64,000 bases of DNA from Desulfosporosinus fructosivorans (GCF_004766045.1 NZ_SPQQ01000006.1:248001-312000); one strand, 5' to 3'. Counted from the first letter of the stretch, positions 1 through 8,486 are shown. A program made the numbers and translations. Notes: generated by a model not told the origin, from the sequence alone.

Positions 1-107
1 TCAATATGTTAGATATATTTTTCAAGACAGTGAATAATTTACGGTCTTTCTACACATCCTGAAAATGTTATTAAAAATTGGTTTTCTTAATAAAAGGAGG
101 GATACAG

Positions 108-317
108 ATGCAGCTAAATGAGATGGAAATGAAGAAAATCCTAGACCAAGGTATGCTAACTCGAAGTATTATTGAAAATGAAACTGTCATGAAAAAATGC
201 CAAATGTATACTGAAATGGCTAAAGATCCAGCGGTAAAAGGATTTTTTAAAGAACAAGCTAAGGGCTTAGAAGATGTGTTAGGGTATTTTAACAAAGGAA
301 TGGCCGAACTACAATAG
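108..317 (+). CDS. Small helical spore-coat-like protein
   Basis: This 69-residue protein is predicted to be almost entirely alpha-helical and charged, with no signal peptide or membrane segment. Its size, composition and pairing with a second small helical protein 16 bp downstream recall CotF-like coat proteins of spore-formers, but no diagnostic motif is visible. The start is the ATG at 108 because a strong AAAGGAGG lies 8 bp before it; a longer reading from 78 would bury that site. It probably forms a two-gene unit with the next gene, ending at the shared terminator at 607-644. Function is inferred from size and context only. Confidence 0.7.
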   Translation: MQLNEMEMKKILDQGMLTRSIIENETVMKKCQMYTEMAKDPAVKGFFKEQAKGLEDVLGYFNKGMAELQ

Positions 318-333
318 AAAGGGGGCTTTGGAA

Positions 334-531
334 ATGAGTCAATTTACAGACCTAGATATGCTTTATGATTATGAAAAGGACGCCGCAGGTGCTGCAATGG
401 GATACATGACACTTGCCACTCGAGCCCATCATGGTGATCTGAGAAGTATTTACTTACACTTGGCAAATGAGGCAACCAATGCTCATAATAAGGTTAGCAA
501 GCTAATTAATCAAAGTGGTGGTATAGCATAG
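334..531 (+). CDS. Small helical coat-like protein, second of pair
   Basis: A 65-residue helical protein rich in Ala, His and Asn, beginning MSQFTDLDML. The ATG at 334 is chosen because AGAAAGGGGG lies 8 bp upstream; the in-frame TTG at 328 would leave almost no spacing. It follows the first small protein with a 16-bp gap and is likely cotranscribed. The helix pattern fits a ferritin-like or CotF-like small coat component, though this is family resemblance, not proof. The stop is followed by short repeated GCATA units of no obvious function. Confidence 0.65.
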   Translation: MSQFTDLDMLYDYEKDAAGAAMGYMTLATRAHHGDLRSIYLHLANEATNAHNKVSKLINQSGGIA

Positions 532-606
532 CATAGCATAGCTAGTGGGACATTCCAAAAAGTATATAAACGTCAGTTTCTGGCTACTTAAAAGAGAACT
601 TAAAAT

Positions 607-644
607 AAAGAACCGAGAACACATAAGAATGTTCTCGGTTCTTT
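607..644. terminator. Bidirectional terminator
   Basis: A 15-bp perfect stem (AAAGAACCGAGAACA at 607-621 with its complement at 630-644) has A-rich and T-rich flanks. It sits between convergent genes and can stop both. Confidence 0.85.
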
Positions 645-646
645 AT

Positions 647-1177
647 TTACTTCCACCATCCGGTGGTCATCTCACTTGATATTTGGGTGAGATTATAGAT
701 TGAAGCCTCATTAATTCGAAAGAAAAGTTGATGAAAATGGACAATACCTTTTTCTGGATAGTATTGTAAAGCAAAATCTTCCTCTTCATGGTAGCTAGAA
801 GGATCCCTATGTAACGTAAAATACTGTACCTTTTGATTCTCTAAGTCAAGTAAGGTTTGTTCTGAGGCTGACAGGCGAGTTGCACGTTGTAAGTTGCGCA
901 TCAACTCCCGTATTTTGTCTTCGTTTGTGTAGTATAAAGAATGAAACGGATCATCTGAATTGATCATTCCAAGCTTGTTAATCGCATGAGGATGAAGTTC
1001 TCGATTGGGAACATTGAGTGTACTGAAAGGATCAAGCCAACTCTCTTTGTAGGCTGGTGGTCCCCAAATAGAGAGGGCTACTATAAGTAAAATGCTTAGA
1101 ATAACAACAAATTTATGATTTTTCAATTTTAACAGTCGCATTCGACAGGAAAAAACAAAACTTGAAAACGAAAGCAT
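647..1177 (-). CDS. Membrane-anchored protein of unknown function
   Basis: A 176-residue protein with one hydrophobic segment near residues 24-40 followed by a soluble domain, so probably a type II anchored protein facing the outside. The start at 1177 is supported by AGGAGGAG 5-6 bp upstream; the longer frame to 1216 lacks a site. No family motif is recognised. It converges on the coat-like pair and shares their terminator. An interspersed repeat (1201-1304) lies just upstream of its start. Confidence 0.65.
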   Translation of the reverse strand: MLSFSSFVFSCRMRLLKLKNHKFVVILSILLIVALSIWGPPAYKESWLDPFSTLNVPNRELHPHAINKLGMINSDDPFHSLYYTNEDKIRELMRNLQRATRLSASEQTLLDLENQKVQYFTLHRDPSSYHEEEDFALQYYPEKGIVHFHQLFFRINEASIYNLTQISSEMTTGWWK

Positions 1178-1200
1178 CGGCTCTCCTCCTAAGTAAGTGC

Positions 1201-1304
1201 GAGTGAACTCGTTCAACTAAAGTTGAAGATCAAGCGTGGGAGAGTCTACTTCTATCGAAGCAAAGTGCAAAATAGCACTCCCACTTGTAGCGATTGGATA
1301 AAGC
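1201..1304. repeat. Interspersed intergenic repeat, copy 1
   Basis: The stretch contains an arm at 1202-1220 that matches 27504-27522 exactly in inverse orientation (19 nt), then a GTGGGAG/CTCCCAC block and a GATTGGATAA tail. Related blocks occur at 6895-6976, 10660-10702, 30921-31054, 43593-43655 and 47857-47940, always between genes. Confidence 0.55.
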
Positions 1305-1305
1305 A

Positions 1306-1348
1306 AACTTACTTCATGCGGAGTTATAAGCTCTATATGAAGTAAGTT
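1306..1348 (-). terminator. Hairpin, possible terminator of sigma factor gene
   Basis: A 12-bp perfect stem (AACTTACTTCAT and complement) encloses a nested GAG/CTC stem. It lies about 60 bp past the stop of the sigma gene. The following T-run is weak, so function as a terminator is only probable. Confidence 0.4.
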
Positions 1349-1410
1349 GAAACCCGTCCACATGCTAAATGAGCGATATTCGAATCTCAGATATTCCCTA
1401 GAAAATGTGA

Positions 1411-2061
1411 TTAACCTGCCAGTTGGCGTGATCGATACTGTAGAGTTTTCCTCTTAATCCGCTGGATCGCGTTATCTAAAGACTTTGGCGGTAGTCCAAG
1501 CCGTTCAGAAACTTCACGTTGCTTAAATCCTTGTATGAAATAATGTTCAAAAACTAGACGCTCAAGATTGGACAAGTTTTTATTTAAGCCGTGAATCATG
1601 GTTTGAGCCTCATCATTTGCGATAACCATGGTAGCAGGATCCTCAGCGTTTGCTAGAAGAGAGAGAAAACTTGTTTCTTCAGAGTCTGAAAGCACATTGT
1701 TTAGGGAATAAGCGTCATTTAAGTTGACGTGTTTTTGGCGAGTATGCTTGCGTATGATATCGATTAGTTTGCGTTTAATGACCATTCTTAAAAAATGGAC
1801 AAAAGGTATTTCTAAGTTTGTATCATAAGACAATACGGCCTTATAAATAGCAATGCGCCCTTCTTGTATCAGGTCATCATAATCGGCTCTAGGTAAAAAA
1901 TATTTGCAAGCAATCATGCGAACTTCAGGTTCATAGTGCTGAATAATTAGATTTAGTGCCTCTTCGTCACCTGAGCGCGCAGCTTCTAGCATGGACTTTT
2001 CCTTGTCTAAAGTACTTACGTTGGAAGTCATGGCACTCAACTCCTTGTCAAAAATAGACAT
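1411..2061 (-). CDS. SigH-like (Spo0H-type) RNA polymerase sigma factor
   Basis: A 216-residue sigma-70 family protein. Region 2 is clear: a helix with YDDLIQEGRIAIYKAV near residues 60-76 matches the DxxQEGxIGLYKAI core recognition element of sporulation SigH proteins. The C-terminal region 4 (about 165-210) has a helix-turn-helix with KQREVSERLGLPPKSLDNAIQRIKRK. An AGAGGTGAT site precedes the ATG. SigH-type factors direct early sporulation and competence genes. The N-terminal 35 residues are longer and more polar than usual. It could be a SigH paralogue rather than the orthologue, since the usual ribosomal-protein neighbours of sigH are absent. Confidence 0.75.
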   Translation of the reverse strand: MSIFDKELSAMTSNVSTLDKEKSMLEAARSGDEEALNLIIQHYEPEVRMIACKYFLPRADYDDLIQEGRIAIYKAVLSYDTNLEIPFVHFLRMVIKRKLIDIIRKHTRQKHVNLNDAYSLNNVLSDSEETSFLSLLANAEDPATMVIANDEAQTMIHGLNKNLSNLERLVFEHYFIQGFKQREVSERLGLPPKSLDNAIQRIKRKTLQYRSRQLAG

Positions 2062-2169
2062 ACAATCACCTCTGTGATTTTATTAAAGTTTATGCCTTTT
2101 GACAAGGAGTTTTTTGTGGACATTCCTCCATATATTGCTAAATTATTGAGCAGTTTAATCTAATTGTCA

Positions 2170-2631
2170 TTAGAATGATTTAAGCAAGTTTGCAGTTTCA
2201 ATCGCAGTCATTGCAGCGTCAAAGCCTTTATTGCCAGCTTTTGTTCCAGCACGTTCAATTGCTTGTTCAATACTATCAGTAGCTAAGACCCCGAAAATTA
2301 TGGGGACACCAGTTTGTAAGCCTGCATGTGCAATTCCTTTACTAACTTCATTACTAACCAGATCGAAATGAGGCGTGGCACCACGAATCACGGCACCAAG
2401 GCAAATCACAGCATCATAGCGCTTAGAACTTGCCATTTTTTGAGCCACGAGGGGGATTTCAAAGGCTCCTGGAACCCAGGCTAGTTCAATATCTTCTTCA
2501 AGTGCCCCATGTCGCTGAAGGGCATCAATAGCCCCACCCACTAATTTGCTTGTAATAAATTCATTAAAACGCGCAGCAATAATTCCAATCTTAAGACCAT
2601 GAGCCAATAAATTTCCTTCATAAGTTTTCAC
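2170..2631 (-). CDS. ribH: 6,7-dimethyl-8-ribityllumazine synthase
   Basis: A 153-residue enzyme of usual length that condenses 5-amino-6-ribitylaminouracil with dihydroxybutanone phosphate to make lumazine, the penultimate step of riboflavin synthesis. Visible family signatures are ARFNEFITSKLVGGA near residue 20, WVPGAFEIP near 52, and LGAVIRGATPHFDLV near 80 with the catalytic His. It is the last gene of the rib operon under the FMN riboswitch. Family members assemble as 60-mer capsids or pentamers. Confidence 0.97.
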   Translation of the reverse strand: MKTYEGNLLAHGLKIGIIAARFNEFITSKLVGGAIDALQRHGALEEDIELAWVPGAFEIPLVAQKMASSKRYDAVICLGAVIRGATPHFDLVSNEVSKGIAHAGLQTGVPIIFGVLATDSIEQAIERAGTKAGNKGFDAAMTAIETANLLKSF

Positions 2632-2694
2632 AGGTCATACACCCTTTCGTTACTTAATTTTAATACTTAAATTGAAATACTTGATCCTTTTTAC

Positions 2695-3897
2695 TCACTT
2701 AACTCCAGTCAGGATATGTCCCATTTTAACTTTTTTGGTACAGAGATAGGCAGAATTTTCTGGCTTAGACTGTATTTCAATCGGAACACGTTCCACAACT
2801 TTCAAGCCATACCCTTCGAGACCTACAATTTTTCGTGGATTATTAGTCATTAAACGAACTTTAGAAATTCCAAGGTCCGCCAGAATCTGTGCACCCACAC
2901 CATAATCACGCAAGTCATCTTCAAATCCCAAAGCCAAGTTGGCTTCGACTGTGTCTTTTCCTTCTTCCTGAAGTTTATAGGCCTTCAGTTTATTTAACAA
3001 GCCAATCCCACGGCCTTCCTGGCGCATGTAAAGTAATACACCGCGCCCTTCAGACTCAATTTCCTCCAATGCCGCAGTAAGTTGGTCTCCGCAGTCACAG
3101 CGCAGAGAATGAAAAACATCTCCAGTTAAACATTCGGAGTGAACTCGGACGAGTACTGGTTTACCGTCATCAACTGTTCCTTTGACTAAGGCTAAGTGTT
3201 CTTTTTGATCGAGAATGCTGAGATACCCAATGGTCTGAAAATCTCCATATTCGGTTGGAAGATTGATGCTTGCTACTCTTTCGATAAGTTTTTCAGATTG
3301 GCGGCGATAAGCAATAAGGTCTTTAAGAGTAATAAATTTAAGGTTATGCTTTTTTACAAAAAGTTTTAAGTCTGGTACTCTTGCCATGGTTCCATCTTCA
3401 TTCATAATCTCACATATGACGCCTGCTGGTTGAAGGCCGGCCAGACGTGCTAAATCTACTGCACCTTCTGTGTGCCCAGCACGTACTAAAACTCCACCTT
3501 CTCGAGCTTTAAGCGGGAAGATATGTCCAGGACGTTGTAAATCAGTTGGGCTACTGTTAGGGTCTACTAGAATTTTGACGGTTTCGGCACGTTCAAAAGC
3601 GGATATCCCAGTTGAACTTTGTGAAGAATCAACACTTACCGTAAACGCAGTTTCGTGAGGATCCGTGTTATTGCTCACCATCGGTTCAAGTTTTAAGGCA
3701 TGAATTCTATCTCTGGTCATTGGAACGCAAATCAACCCTCGTCCATAGGTTGCCATAAAATTAATTGATTCGGCGGTTGCCATTTCAGCGGCCATGACTA
3801 GATCCCCTTCGTTTTCACGATCCTCATCATCCGCCATTACAACCATTTTACCTTGTTTAATATCTTCTAAAGCTTCTTCAATCGTGTTAAACGACAT
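2695..3897 (-). CDS. ribBA: Bifunctional 3,4-dihydroxy-2-butanone 4-phosphate synthase / GTP cyclohydrolase II
   Basis: A 400-residue fusion. Residues 1-200 are the RibB domain, with DDEDRENEGDL near 23-33 and RAGHTEGAVDLARLAG near 138. Residues 205-400 are GTP cyclohydrolase II, with a zinc site in HSECLTGDVFHSLRCDCGDQ and the RQEGRGIGLLNK loop. It supplies both precursors of the lumazine ring: the four-carbon unit from ribulose 5-phosphate and the pyrimidine from GTP. It is the third gene of the operon, with a short gap to ribE. Length and motifs are normal. Confidence 0.97.
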   Translation of the reverse strand: MSFNTIEEALEDIKQGKMVVMADDEDRENEGDLVMAAEMATAESINFMATYGRGLICVPMTRDRIHALKLEPMVSNNTDPHETAFTVSVDSSQSSTGISAFERAETVKILVDPNSSPTDLQRPGHIFPLKAREGGVLVRAGHTEGAVDLARLAGLQPAGVICEIMNEDGTMARVPDLKLFVKKHNLKFITLKDLIAYRRQSEKLIERVASINLPTEYGDFQTIGYLSILDQKEHLALVKGTVDDGKPVLVRVHSECLTGDVFHSLRCDCGDQLTAALEEIESEGRGVLLYMRQEGRGIGLLNKLKAYKLQEEGKDTVEANLALGFEDDLRDYGVGAQILADLGISKVRLMTNNPRKIVGLEGYGLKVVERVPIEIQSKPENSAYLCTKKVKMGHILTGVK

Positions 3898-3942
3898 GAT
3901 TTTTCACTCCTTTATTATATAACCTAGCGGTAACAGATAAGT

Positions 3943-4596
3943 TTAGATAAATCCGTGTTCCGCCAAAAAACCTAGAGAAAGATCTGGCTTGTTATTACCT
4001 GGTATTGTGTTTATTCCCATAAATCGAGCAACATACTTGCCGATAAGGTCTGTTTCCAAGTTCACGCTTGCACCAATTCCCTTTATTCCCAGGGTAGTTT
4101 GCTCAAATGTATGGGGGATAAGGGAGACTGTAAAATACTCAGATTCTACATCAATCACCGTTAGCGAAATTCCGTCAATAGCGATGGATCCTTTTGGCAG
4201 CATATAAGATAGAAGGGTCGGTGGTGCGCTAATTTCATAGACTTGCGCGATTCCCCATGAGGTAATCCTCCGAATGTTGCCGACACCATCGATATGCCCA
4301 CTGACTAAGTGTCCCCCTAAACGGGTTTGGAGCTGTAACGCCCGTTCTAGGTTGACAGGGCTCCCACTTTTAAGCTCAGCAAGATTGGTTTTTCTCAGCG
4401 TCTCGGCCATCACATCAACGGTGAACTCACGCTCACTCTGCCGAATGACTGTCAAGCAAACGCCGTTAATAGCGATGCTATCTCCGATTTGGGTCCCACT
4501 AAGTACTATTTTCCCCTCGATTGTAAGTTGCCCTGAGTCAGGCAAAAGGCGAAGGGCTCGAACGATACCCAGTTCTTCTACAATTCCAGTAAACAC
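3943..4596 (-). CDS. ribE: Riboflavin synthase, alpha chain
   Basis: A 217-residue protein starting MFTGIVEELG, the invariant N-terminus of riboflavin synthase. It shows the internal duplication of two lumazine-binding barrels (about 1-97 and 98-195), each with a GDSIAINGVCLTV or GSIAIDGISLTV core. It dismutates two lumazine molecules to riboflavin. It lies between ribD and ribBA in the operon. The C-terminal tail past residue 195 is slightly extended. Confidence 0.96.
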   Translation of the reverse strand: MFTGIVEELGIVRALRLLPDSGQLTIEGKIVLSGTQIGDSIAINGVCLTVIRQSEREFTVDVMAETLRKTNLAELKSGSPVNLERALQLQTRLGGHLVSGHIDGVGNIRRITSWGIAQVYEISAPPTLLSYMLPKGSIAIDGISLTVIDVESEYFTVSLIPHTFEQTTLGIKGIGASVNLETDLIGKYVARFMGINTIPGNNKPDLSLGFLAEHGFI

Positions 4597-4675
4597 AGTT
4601 AAACCTCCCTAATGCATCTCAGCCCTGAGCTGTATCTGAGTTCATCTGCGCAATTTTACCGACGATCTCAGTTAC

Positions 4676-5830
4676 TTAATTCCTTTTGCTTACCTCTGGC
4701 ATCTGACCTTTGATTTCTGACCTTGACGTGTACCCAGTAACATGGAGATCGCCAGAATTCATATCAAAGAGGAGATCATGAAGCTCTAGGGCATCAGACA
4801 TATGCTGGATATGTAAGCCTGAAAGGGGAGAAGGTCCATTTCCGCCAACTAACTTAGGTGCAATGAAAAACTCAACTTTATCAACACATTGCTCTTTGAT
4901 AAGTGTGCCCGCAAGTCCACCACCGCCCTCTAGTAAGACACTTGTCCAACCGCGACGAACAAGATCACATAATAGTTTTTCCAGTGGGACATGTCGTGGC
5001 GTGTCATATTGCCACACTTCAACCCCAGAGAGAAGGTTGAGACGCCCTAGCTTCTCGCGAGAGGCTGCTTGAGTTGTAGCGATAACACAAGGACTGAGAG
5101 CTGAGGAGGAGAGCACCTGAGCATTCTCAGGGATGCGTAATTTCCCATCGACAATCAGTCTAATGGGATCCCGTCCACTGGGAAGACGGCAGGTGAGAGC
5201 GGGGTTATCTATTAGGACAGTTTCGCTTCCCGCGAGAATAACATCGTACCGATCTCGTAACTGATGAACATATTGTCGAGAACCTTCTGAACTGACCCAG
5301 CGTGAATCTCCTGTCTCAGTAGCAATTTTACCATCTAAGGTCATCGCTGTTTTGTAGACAACAAAGGGCAAGCCTGTCGTAATTGCTTTAATAAAGACTT
5401 CATTAATGAGGGAGGCCTCTTGACACATTAGACCTACGTCCACTTGAATGCCGATTTCGCGCAAGCGCGCAATACCGCGGCCAGATACAAGCGGATTTGG
5501 ATCACTCATGGCGACTACAACTCGTTTAACCCCGGCACGAATCAGCGCCTCAGCGCAGGGCGGTGTTCGTCCAAAATGAGAACATGGTTCTAGAGTAACA
5601 TAAGCAGTAGCGTCGCGTGCCAGCTCCCCTGCATCTGCGAGAGCATGAACTTCTGCATGAGGAGTACCGGCTTTAAGGTGATACCCTTCTCCGACGATTT
5701 GATCATCTTTGGCGATGACACAGCCAACAAGTGGGTTAGGACTGGTTCTCCCCATAGCCTTGATGGCTAAGTCGAGCGCTCGTTTCATGAACCTTTCATC
5801 ATTTGAATTGGAAGGACTTGATGTTTGCAT
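4676..5830 (-). CDS. ribD: Bifunctional diaminohydroxyphosphoribosylaminopyrimidine deaminase / 5-amino-6-(5-phosphoribosylamino)uracil reductase
   Basis: A 384-residue first gene of the rib operon. The deaminase domain (about 10-150) carries zinc ligands in HAEVHA and PCSHFGRTPPCAEA. The NADPH-dependent reductase domain (about 155-365) shows KTAMTLDGKIAT and LLEGGGGLAGTL. It performs two consecutive steps on the ring-opened pyrimidine. The C-terminal 15 or so residues are an unconserved tail. The reading frame starts about 100 bp downstream of the riboswitch terminator. Confidence 0.96.
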   Translation of the reverse strand: MQTSSPSNSNDERFMKRALDLAIKAMGRTSPNPLVGCVIAKDDQIVGEGYHLKAGTPHAEVHALADAGELARDATAYVTLEPCSHFGRTPPCAEALIRAGVKRVVVAMSDPNPLVSGRGIARLREIGIQVDVGLMCQEASLINEVFIKAITTGLPFVVYKTAMTLDGKIATETGDSRWVSSEGSRQYVHQLRDRYDVILAGSETVLIDNPALTCRLPSGRDPIRLIVDGKLRIPENAQVLSSSALSPCVIATTQAASREKLGRLNLLSGVEVWQYDTPRHVPLEKLLCDLVRRGWTSVLLEGGGGLAGTLIKEQCVDKVEFFIAPKLVGGNGPSPLSGLHIQHMSDALELHDLLFDMNSGDLHVTGYTSRSEIKGQMPEVSKRN

Positions 5831-5930
5831 TGAAAAATCCCTTTCTTATTATTAGCGTCTCCAAAAAATCGAAAAGCATAAAGGAAACTTACTGAGTGGT
5901 TTGATGAACACCTGGACCATAAAACTAGGA

Positions 5931-5961
5931 AATAAAAAAACACCTAAGTATTCTCTAGGTG
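5931..5961 (-). terminator. Riboswitch-controlled intrinsic terminator
   Basis: On the minus strand a CACCTA/TAGGTG stem is followed directly by a run of T residues (plus-strand A-run at 5935-5940). It lies between the FMN aptamer and ribD, the expected place for the off-state terminator. Confidence 0.8.
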
Positions 5962-6011
5962 CTTGGGTCAAAGGTCACAGCTCAAAAAAAGCGTAAATAC
6001 GCCTCGTTCTA

Positions 6012-6132
6012 CCTGTTCCTCTTCTCATCCAGACTTTACTGTCGGCCCCGGAATGTCACCGGGTCTGCCAAAAGGCTCGCGGGCTTTACCGCCGGTAGGG
6101 AATCTCACCCAACCCCAGAGGAAATATTACGG
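6012..6132 (-). promoter_or_regulatory. FMN riboswitch (RFN element)
   Basis: Read on the minus strand, conserved aptamer segments appear in order: GGTTGGGTGAGATTCCC, ACCGGCGGTAAAGCCCGCGA, GGCAGACCCGGTG, CCGGGGCCGACAGT and GTCTGGATGAGAAGAGGA. These are hallmark blocks of the RFN six-stem junction. FMN binding should favour the terminator at 5931-5961 and shut off ribD-ribE-ribBA-ribH. Confidence 0.95.
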
Positions 6133-6180
6133 TTTATTAAATTTATTATAGTTTACTCCAGACTTTTGATTTTAGCAACC

Positions 6181-6726
6181 CTATAATTTGCCATGTAAGG
6201 AGAAGAATTCTTCACGCAATAAACCCATTAGTATGGCGTCGTGATAGTTACCTAACACAAAACGCGCTTCACGTTGACGACCTTCAAGCTTGAAACCGAC
6301 TTTTTCATAAGCCCTAATTGCGCGAACATTTCCATCCCAAGTATCTAGCGAAATCCTATGAAAATTCCACTGGGCAAAAAGAAAGCGTGAAAAAGTGATC
6401 AAGGCATCTGTACCATAGCCTTTTCCCCAATACGTTTTATCTCCAATCACTACATAGAGAGTGGCCGATCGACCAGGCATATTAACATCTTTAAAACCTA
6501 TAGACCCAATGAGTAGATCGCTTTCATCCAAGATTGCATAACGGTACATGTCCGGAGATCCGTCAAGAAACTTTACAGCAAGCTGATCTTTGCTTTGAAG
6601 CGTATTCAACGGCCAAGCCCCACTGGACCATAAATTCACCTCTTGATCATTGTACCATTGGTACATTGTATCAATATCATCGTCTTCCATTGGGCGTATA
6701 GATGTCTTTTGACCTTTTAGCATCAT
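6181..6726 (-). CDS. GNAT family N-acetyltransferase, RimJ/RimL-SpeG type
   Basis: A 181-residue single GNAT domain. The acetyl-CoA loop is GDKTYWGKGYGTDALI near residues 92-107 (R/QxxGxG/A type), and the C-terminal AIRAYEKVGFKLEGRQREA is the typical beta6-alpha4 motif of RimJ/RimL-like enzymes. A GAGGAG lies about 7 bp before the ATG; a second ATG at 6723 is equally possible. The acceptor could be a protein N-terminus, polyamine or small molecule. It sits upstream of the riboswitch and reads the same way as the rib genes, but the riboswitch has its own promoter region between them. Confidence 0.85.
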   Translation of the reverse strand: MMLKGQKTSIRPMEDDDIDTMYQWYNDQEVNLWSSGAWPLNTLQSKDQLAVKFLDGSPDMYRYAILDESDLLIGSIGFKDVNMPGRSATLYVVIGDKTYWGKGYGTDALITFSRFLFAQWNFHRISLDTWDGNVRAIRAYEKVGFKLEGRQREARFVLGNYHDAILMGLLREEFFSLHGKL

Positions 6727-6894
6727 TAAGAACTCCTCAGCAATAGTTAGTAGGGTTTATGATTACTTATTCTAGCACTGATATTAGGATAAAATCAAAC
6801 TGAAAGATACAACTCATTAATTGTATTATAGTTCTTGTTCTGAGGTAGATTTGCTGACTTGTAAAACGATAAGTTTTACCATACTATGAAGTTA

Positions 6895-6976
6895 GGTGTA
6901 TAGAAGGAGTCTACCTCCACTCAAGTAGAATACTAGTATCATTCCAACTCCACTTGCGGTTGAGATCTCACGATTA
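6895..6976. repeat. Interspersed intergenic repeat, degenerate copy
   Basis: A CTCCACTTG block and a GATCTCACGATT tail resemble the blocks at 43624-43655 and 47918-47940. It is degraded, and no gene is present between 6727 and 6991. Confidence 0.35.
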
Positions 6977-7108
6977 TATAAATCGGTATAAGGACTTGAT
7001 ATTATTTTTAAGCTCATCATAGACACTACAGCAATTTCCTATTCAATTAGAAAAAGTCATAGGGCCAAGTATGTTAGTATATCGATTAGCGAAGATGGAG
7101 TACATGTC

Positions 7109-7729
7109 GTGGCTCCTATTTCGATGAATGACACTGAAATTATCTCGCTTGTTGAAAAAAAGAGGCATTGGATCATTAATAAATATGAGAATTATCACCA
7201 AAGGCTATTGCAGTTACCAGTAGAACGAGAGTTTATTAGTGGTGAAAAGCTCTTATTTAAGGGTGACAGTTATCCATTGAAAGTGATTGAATCTAAAGGC
7301 CGTTTCACAAACGTGAATCTAACTGACGGTCAATTACTAGTGGAGATCAAGGTGGGTTTACCATTTGATATAAGACGCGAGGAGATTCGGAGACACTTAG
7401 AGAAGTGGTACATAAGAGAAGCAAGAGAATTAATCCTTGAGAGACTAGAATTCTTCTCCGGGATAATCGGAGTTAAGGTAAACAATGTAAGGCTCAAGAA
7501 TCAGAAAACAAGATGGGGAAGTTGCTCTCAAAAAGGAAATCTAAACTTTAATTGGAAGCTTGTTATGGCCCCACTAGAAATAGTAGACTATGTTGTTGTG
7601 CATGAACTTTGCCATTTGAAGCAGATGAATCATTCTGCAAGATTCTGGTTGCTCGTTGAAAACCAGATCAGAGATTATCGGAAAATGCGAAAATGGTTAA
7701 AGGAAAATGGTGCTAAATTATATTTCTAG
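7109..7729 (+). CDS. YgjP/DUF45-type metal-dependent protease (SprT/M48-like)
   Basis: The C-terminal half has the zinc motif VVHELCHLKQMNHSARFW (HExxH, near residue 171 of this reading), typical of the YgjP family of predicted metallopeptidases. The first standard in-frame start is the GTG at 7109, used here, but family homology continues upstream: in-frame codons from about 7031 give YSIRKSHRAKYVSISI, the conserved N-terminal strand. The frame is open back to 6992 without ATG, GTG or TTG. An ATT at 7001 lies 6 bp after AAGGA, so a rare ATT start (7001-7729) or a damaged 5' end is likely. Biological substrate is unknown. Confidence 0.8.
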   Translation: MAPISMNDTEIISLVEKKRHWIINKYENYHQRLLQLPVEREFISGEKLLFKGDSYPLKVIESKGRFTNVNLTDGQLLVEIKVGLPFDIRREEIRRHLEKWYIREARELILERLEFFSGIIGVKVNNVRLKNQKTRWGSCSQKGNLNFNWKLVMAPLEIVDYVVVHELCHLKQMNHSARFWLLVENQIRDYRKMRKWLKENGAKLYF

Positions 7730-7756
7730 AAATTTTGACATTTGGGGGTTTTAACA

Positions 7757-8047
7757 TTGGTCAAATGGGTGAGAGTTCTATTAGTTAAAGAGGGTAAGGC
7801 TCCAGAGGTTTGCGAACTACCGAATAACCTAAAAGCTTTAGAATTAACAGTACGCGGTTATATAGAGACGATTGAAATCGACCGTTCTGGATGCGTAATT
7901 ATTTACAATGGGATAAATAAGTTTACAGAAAAACCTGTTACTAGGGCGGAAATCAAAGGGACATTTATTATTGCACGCGTGAACCCTCCAGAGCTTTCGT
8001 CCCTTAATAATGAGGATATTGAAATCTTAGCTAACTCCTATAAATAA
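7757..8047 (+). CDS. DUF3846-like small protein
   Basis: A 96-residue protein with the pattern of DUF3846: a short N-terminal strand, KAPEVCELPNNLKALELTVRGYIETIEI, and a C-terminal GTFIIARVN. The domain is common on plasmids and phage and has no known role. The TTG at 7757 is chosen because GGGGG lies about 8 bp upstream; the TTG at 7742 would leave no site. It follows the YgjP gene by 27 bp and is possibly cotranscribed. Confidence 0.65.
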   Translation: MVKWVRVLLVKEGKAPEVCELPNNLKALELTVRGYIETIEIDRSGCVIIYNGINKFTEKPVTRAEIKGTFIIARVNPPELSSLNNEDIEILANSYK

Positions 8048-8087
8048 ACGTCAAAAAGATACTCCAAAGTTATTAAACAATGTAAAA

Positions 8088-8110
8088 GGCCTAGGTAGTT
8101 AACCTAGGCC
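8088..8110 (-). terminator. Terminator of the 41-residue membrane protein gene
   Basis: On the minus strand a GGCCTAGGT/ACCTAGGCC stem with a short loop is followed by TTTT. It lies 9 bp past the stop of the small minus-strand gene at 8119-8244. Confidence 0.6.
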
Positions 8111-8118
8111 ATAAGCAG

Positions 8119-8244
8119 TTACAGACAGGGTCTTGGTGGTTTTGGAGGGATAGGTGGTCTAGGTTCTCTTCGGAGTATTTCTAATAGTTCCCATATAATT
8201 ATTAATAATAAGATAATAATGATGATTAATGCTGTTAGAATCAT
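8119..8244 (-). CDS. 41-residue membrane protein with proline-rich tail
   Basis: Too short for ordinary gene callers. The ATG at 8244 has AAAGGAGTG 8-9 bp upstream. The translation starts MILTALIIIIILLL, a hydrophobic span to about residue 17, then a charged linker and a tail with PRPPIPPKPPRP, ending in Cys-Leu. A terminator follows directly, so promoter-proximal site, frame and terminator all agree. It resembles small single-span regulators or sporulation membrane peptides; no family is recognised. Confidence 0.6.
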   Translation of the reverse strand: MILTALIIIIILLLIIIWELLEILRREPRPPIPPKPPRPCL

Positions 8245-8419
8245 ATATACTTCACTCCTTTATTTAGGTCCCTAAGAATGTGGTTCTCGTACATTCTATG
8301 CAGCATGTCTGCTGGATGTTAATGGAAGACTTATAGTGGATTTGTAAGGTATCATTAGACGAGTAGATATCAAAATGAAATCCAACTATAAATAAGTGGG
8401 TCAAAGGAGAGTAAAAAGC

Positions 8420-8486
8420 AAAAAAAGGGCTTCCATTTAAGGAAACCCTTTATACCAATAGTCGGTGCAAGGTGATTTCGAACACT
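8420..8486 (-). repeat. Decayed copy of tRNA-Pro 3' end plus its terminator
   Basis: About 65 bp match 8990-9056 with a few changes: the GGGCTTCC/GGAAACCC hairpin with T-run, then sequence corresponding to the CCA end and T-arm of tRNA-Pro. The rest of the tRNA is absent, so this copy is not a working tRNA. It remains a plausible terminator on the minus strand for the 58-residue gene at 8605-8781. Nothing else is seen between 8245 and 8604. Confidence 0.75.
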
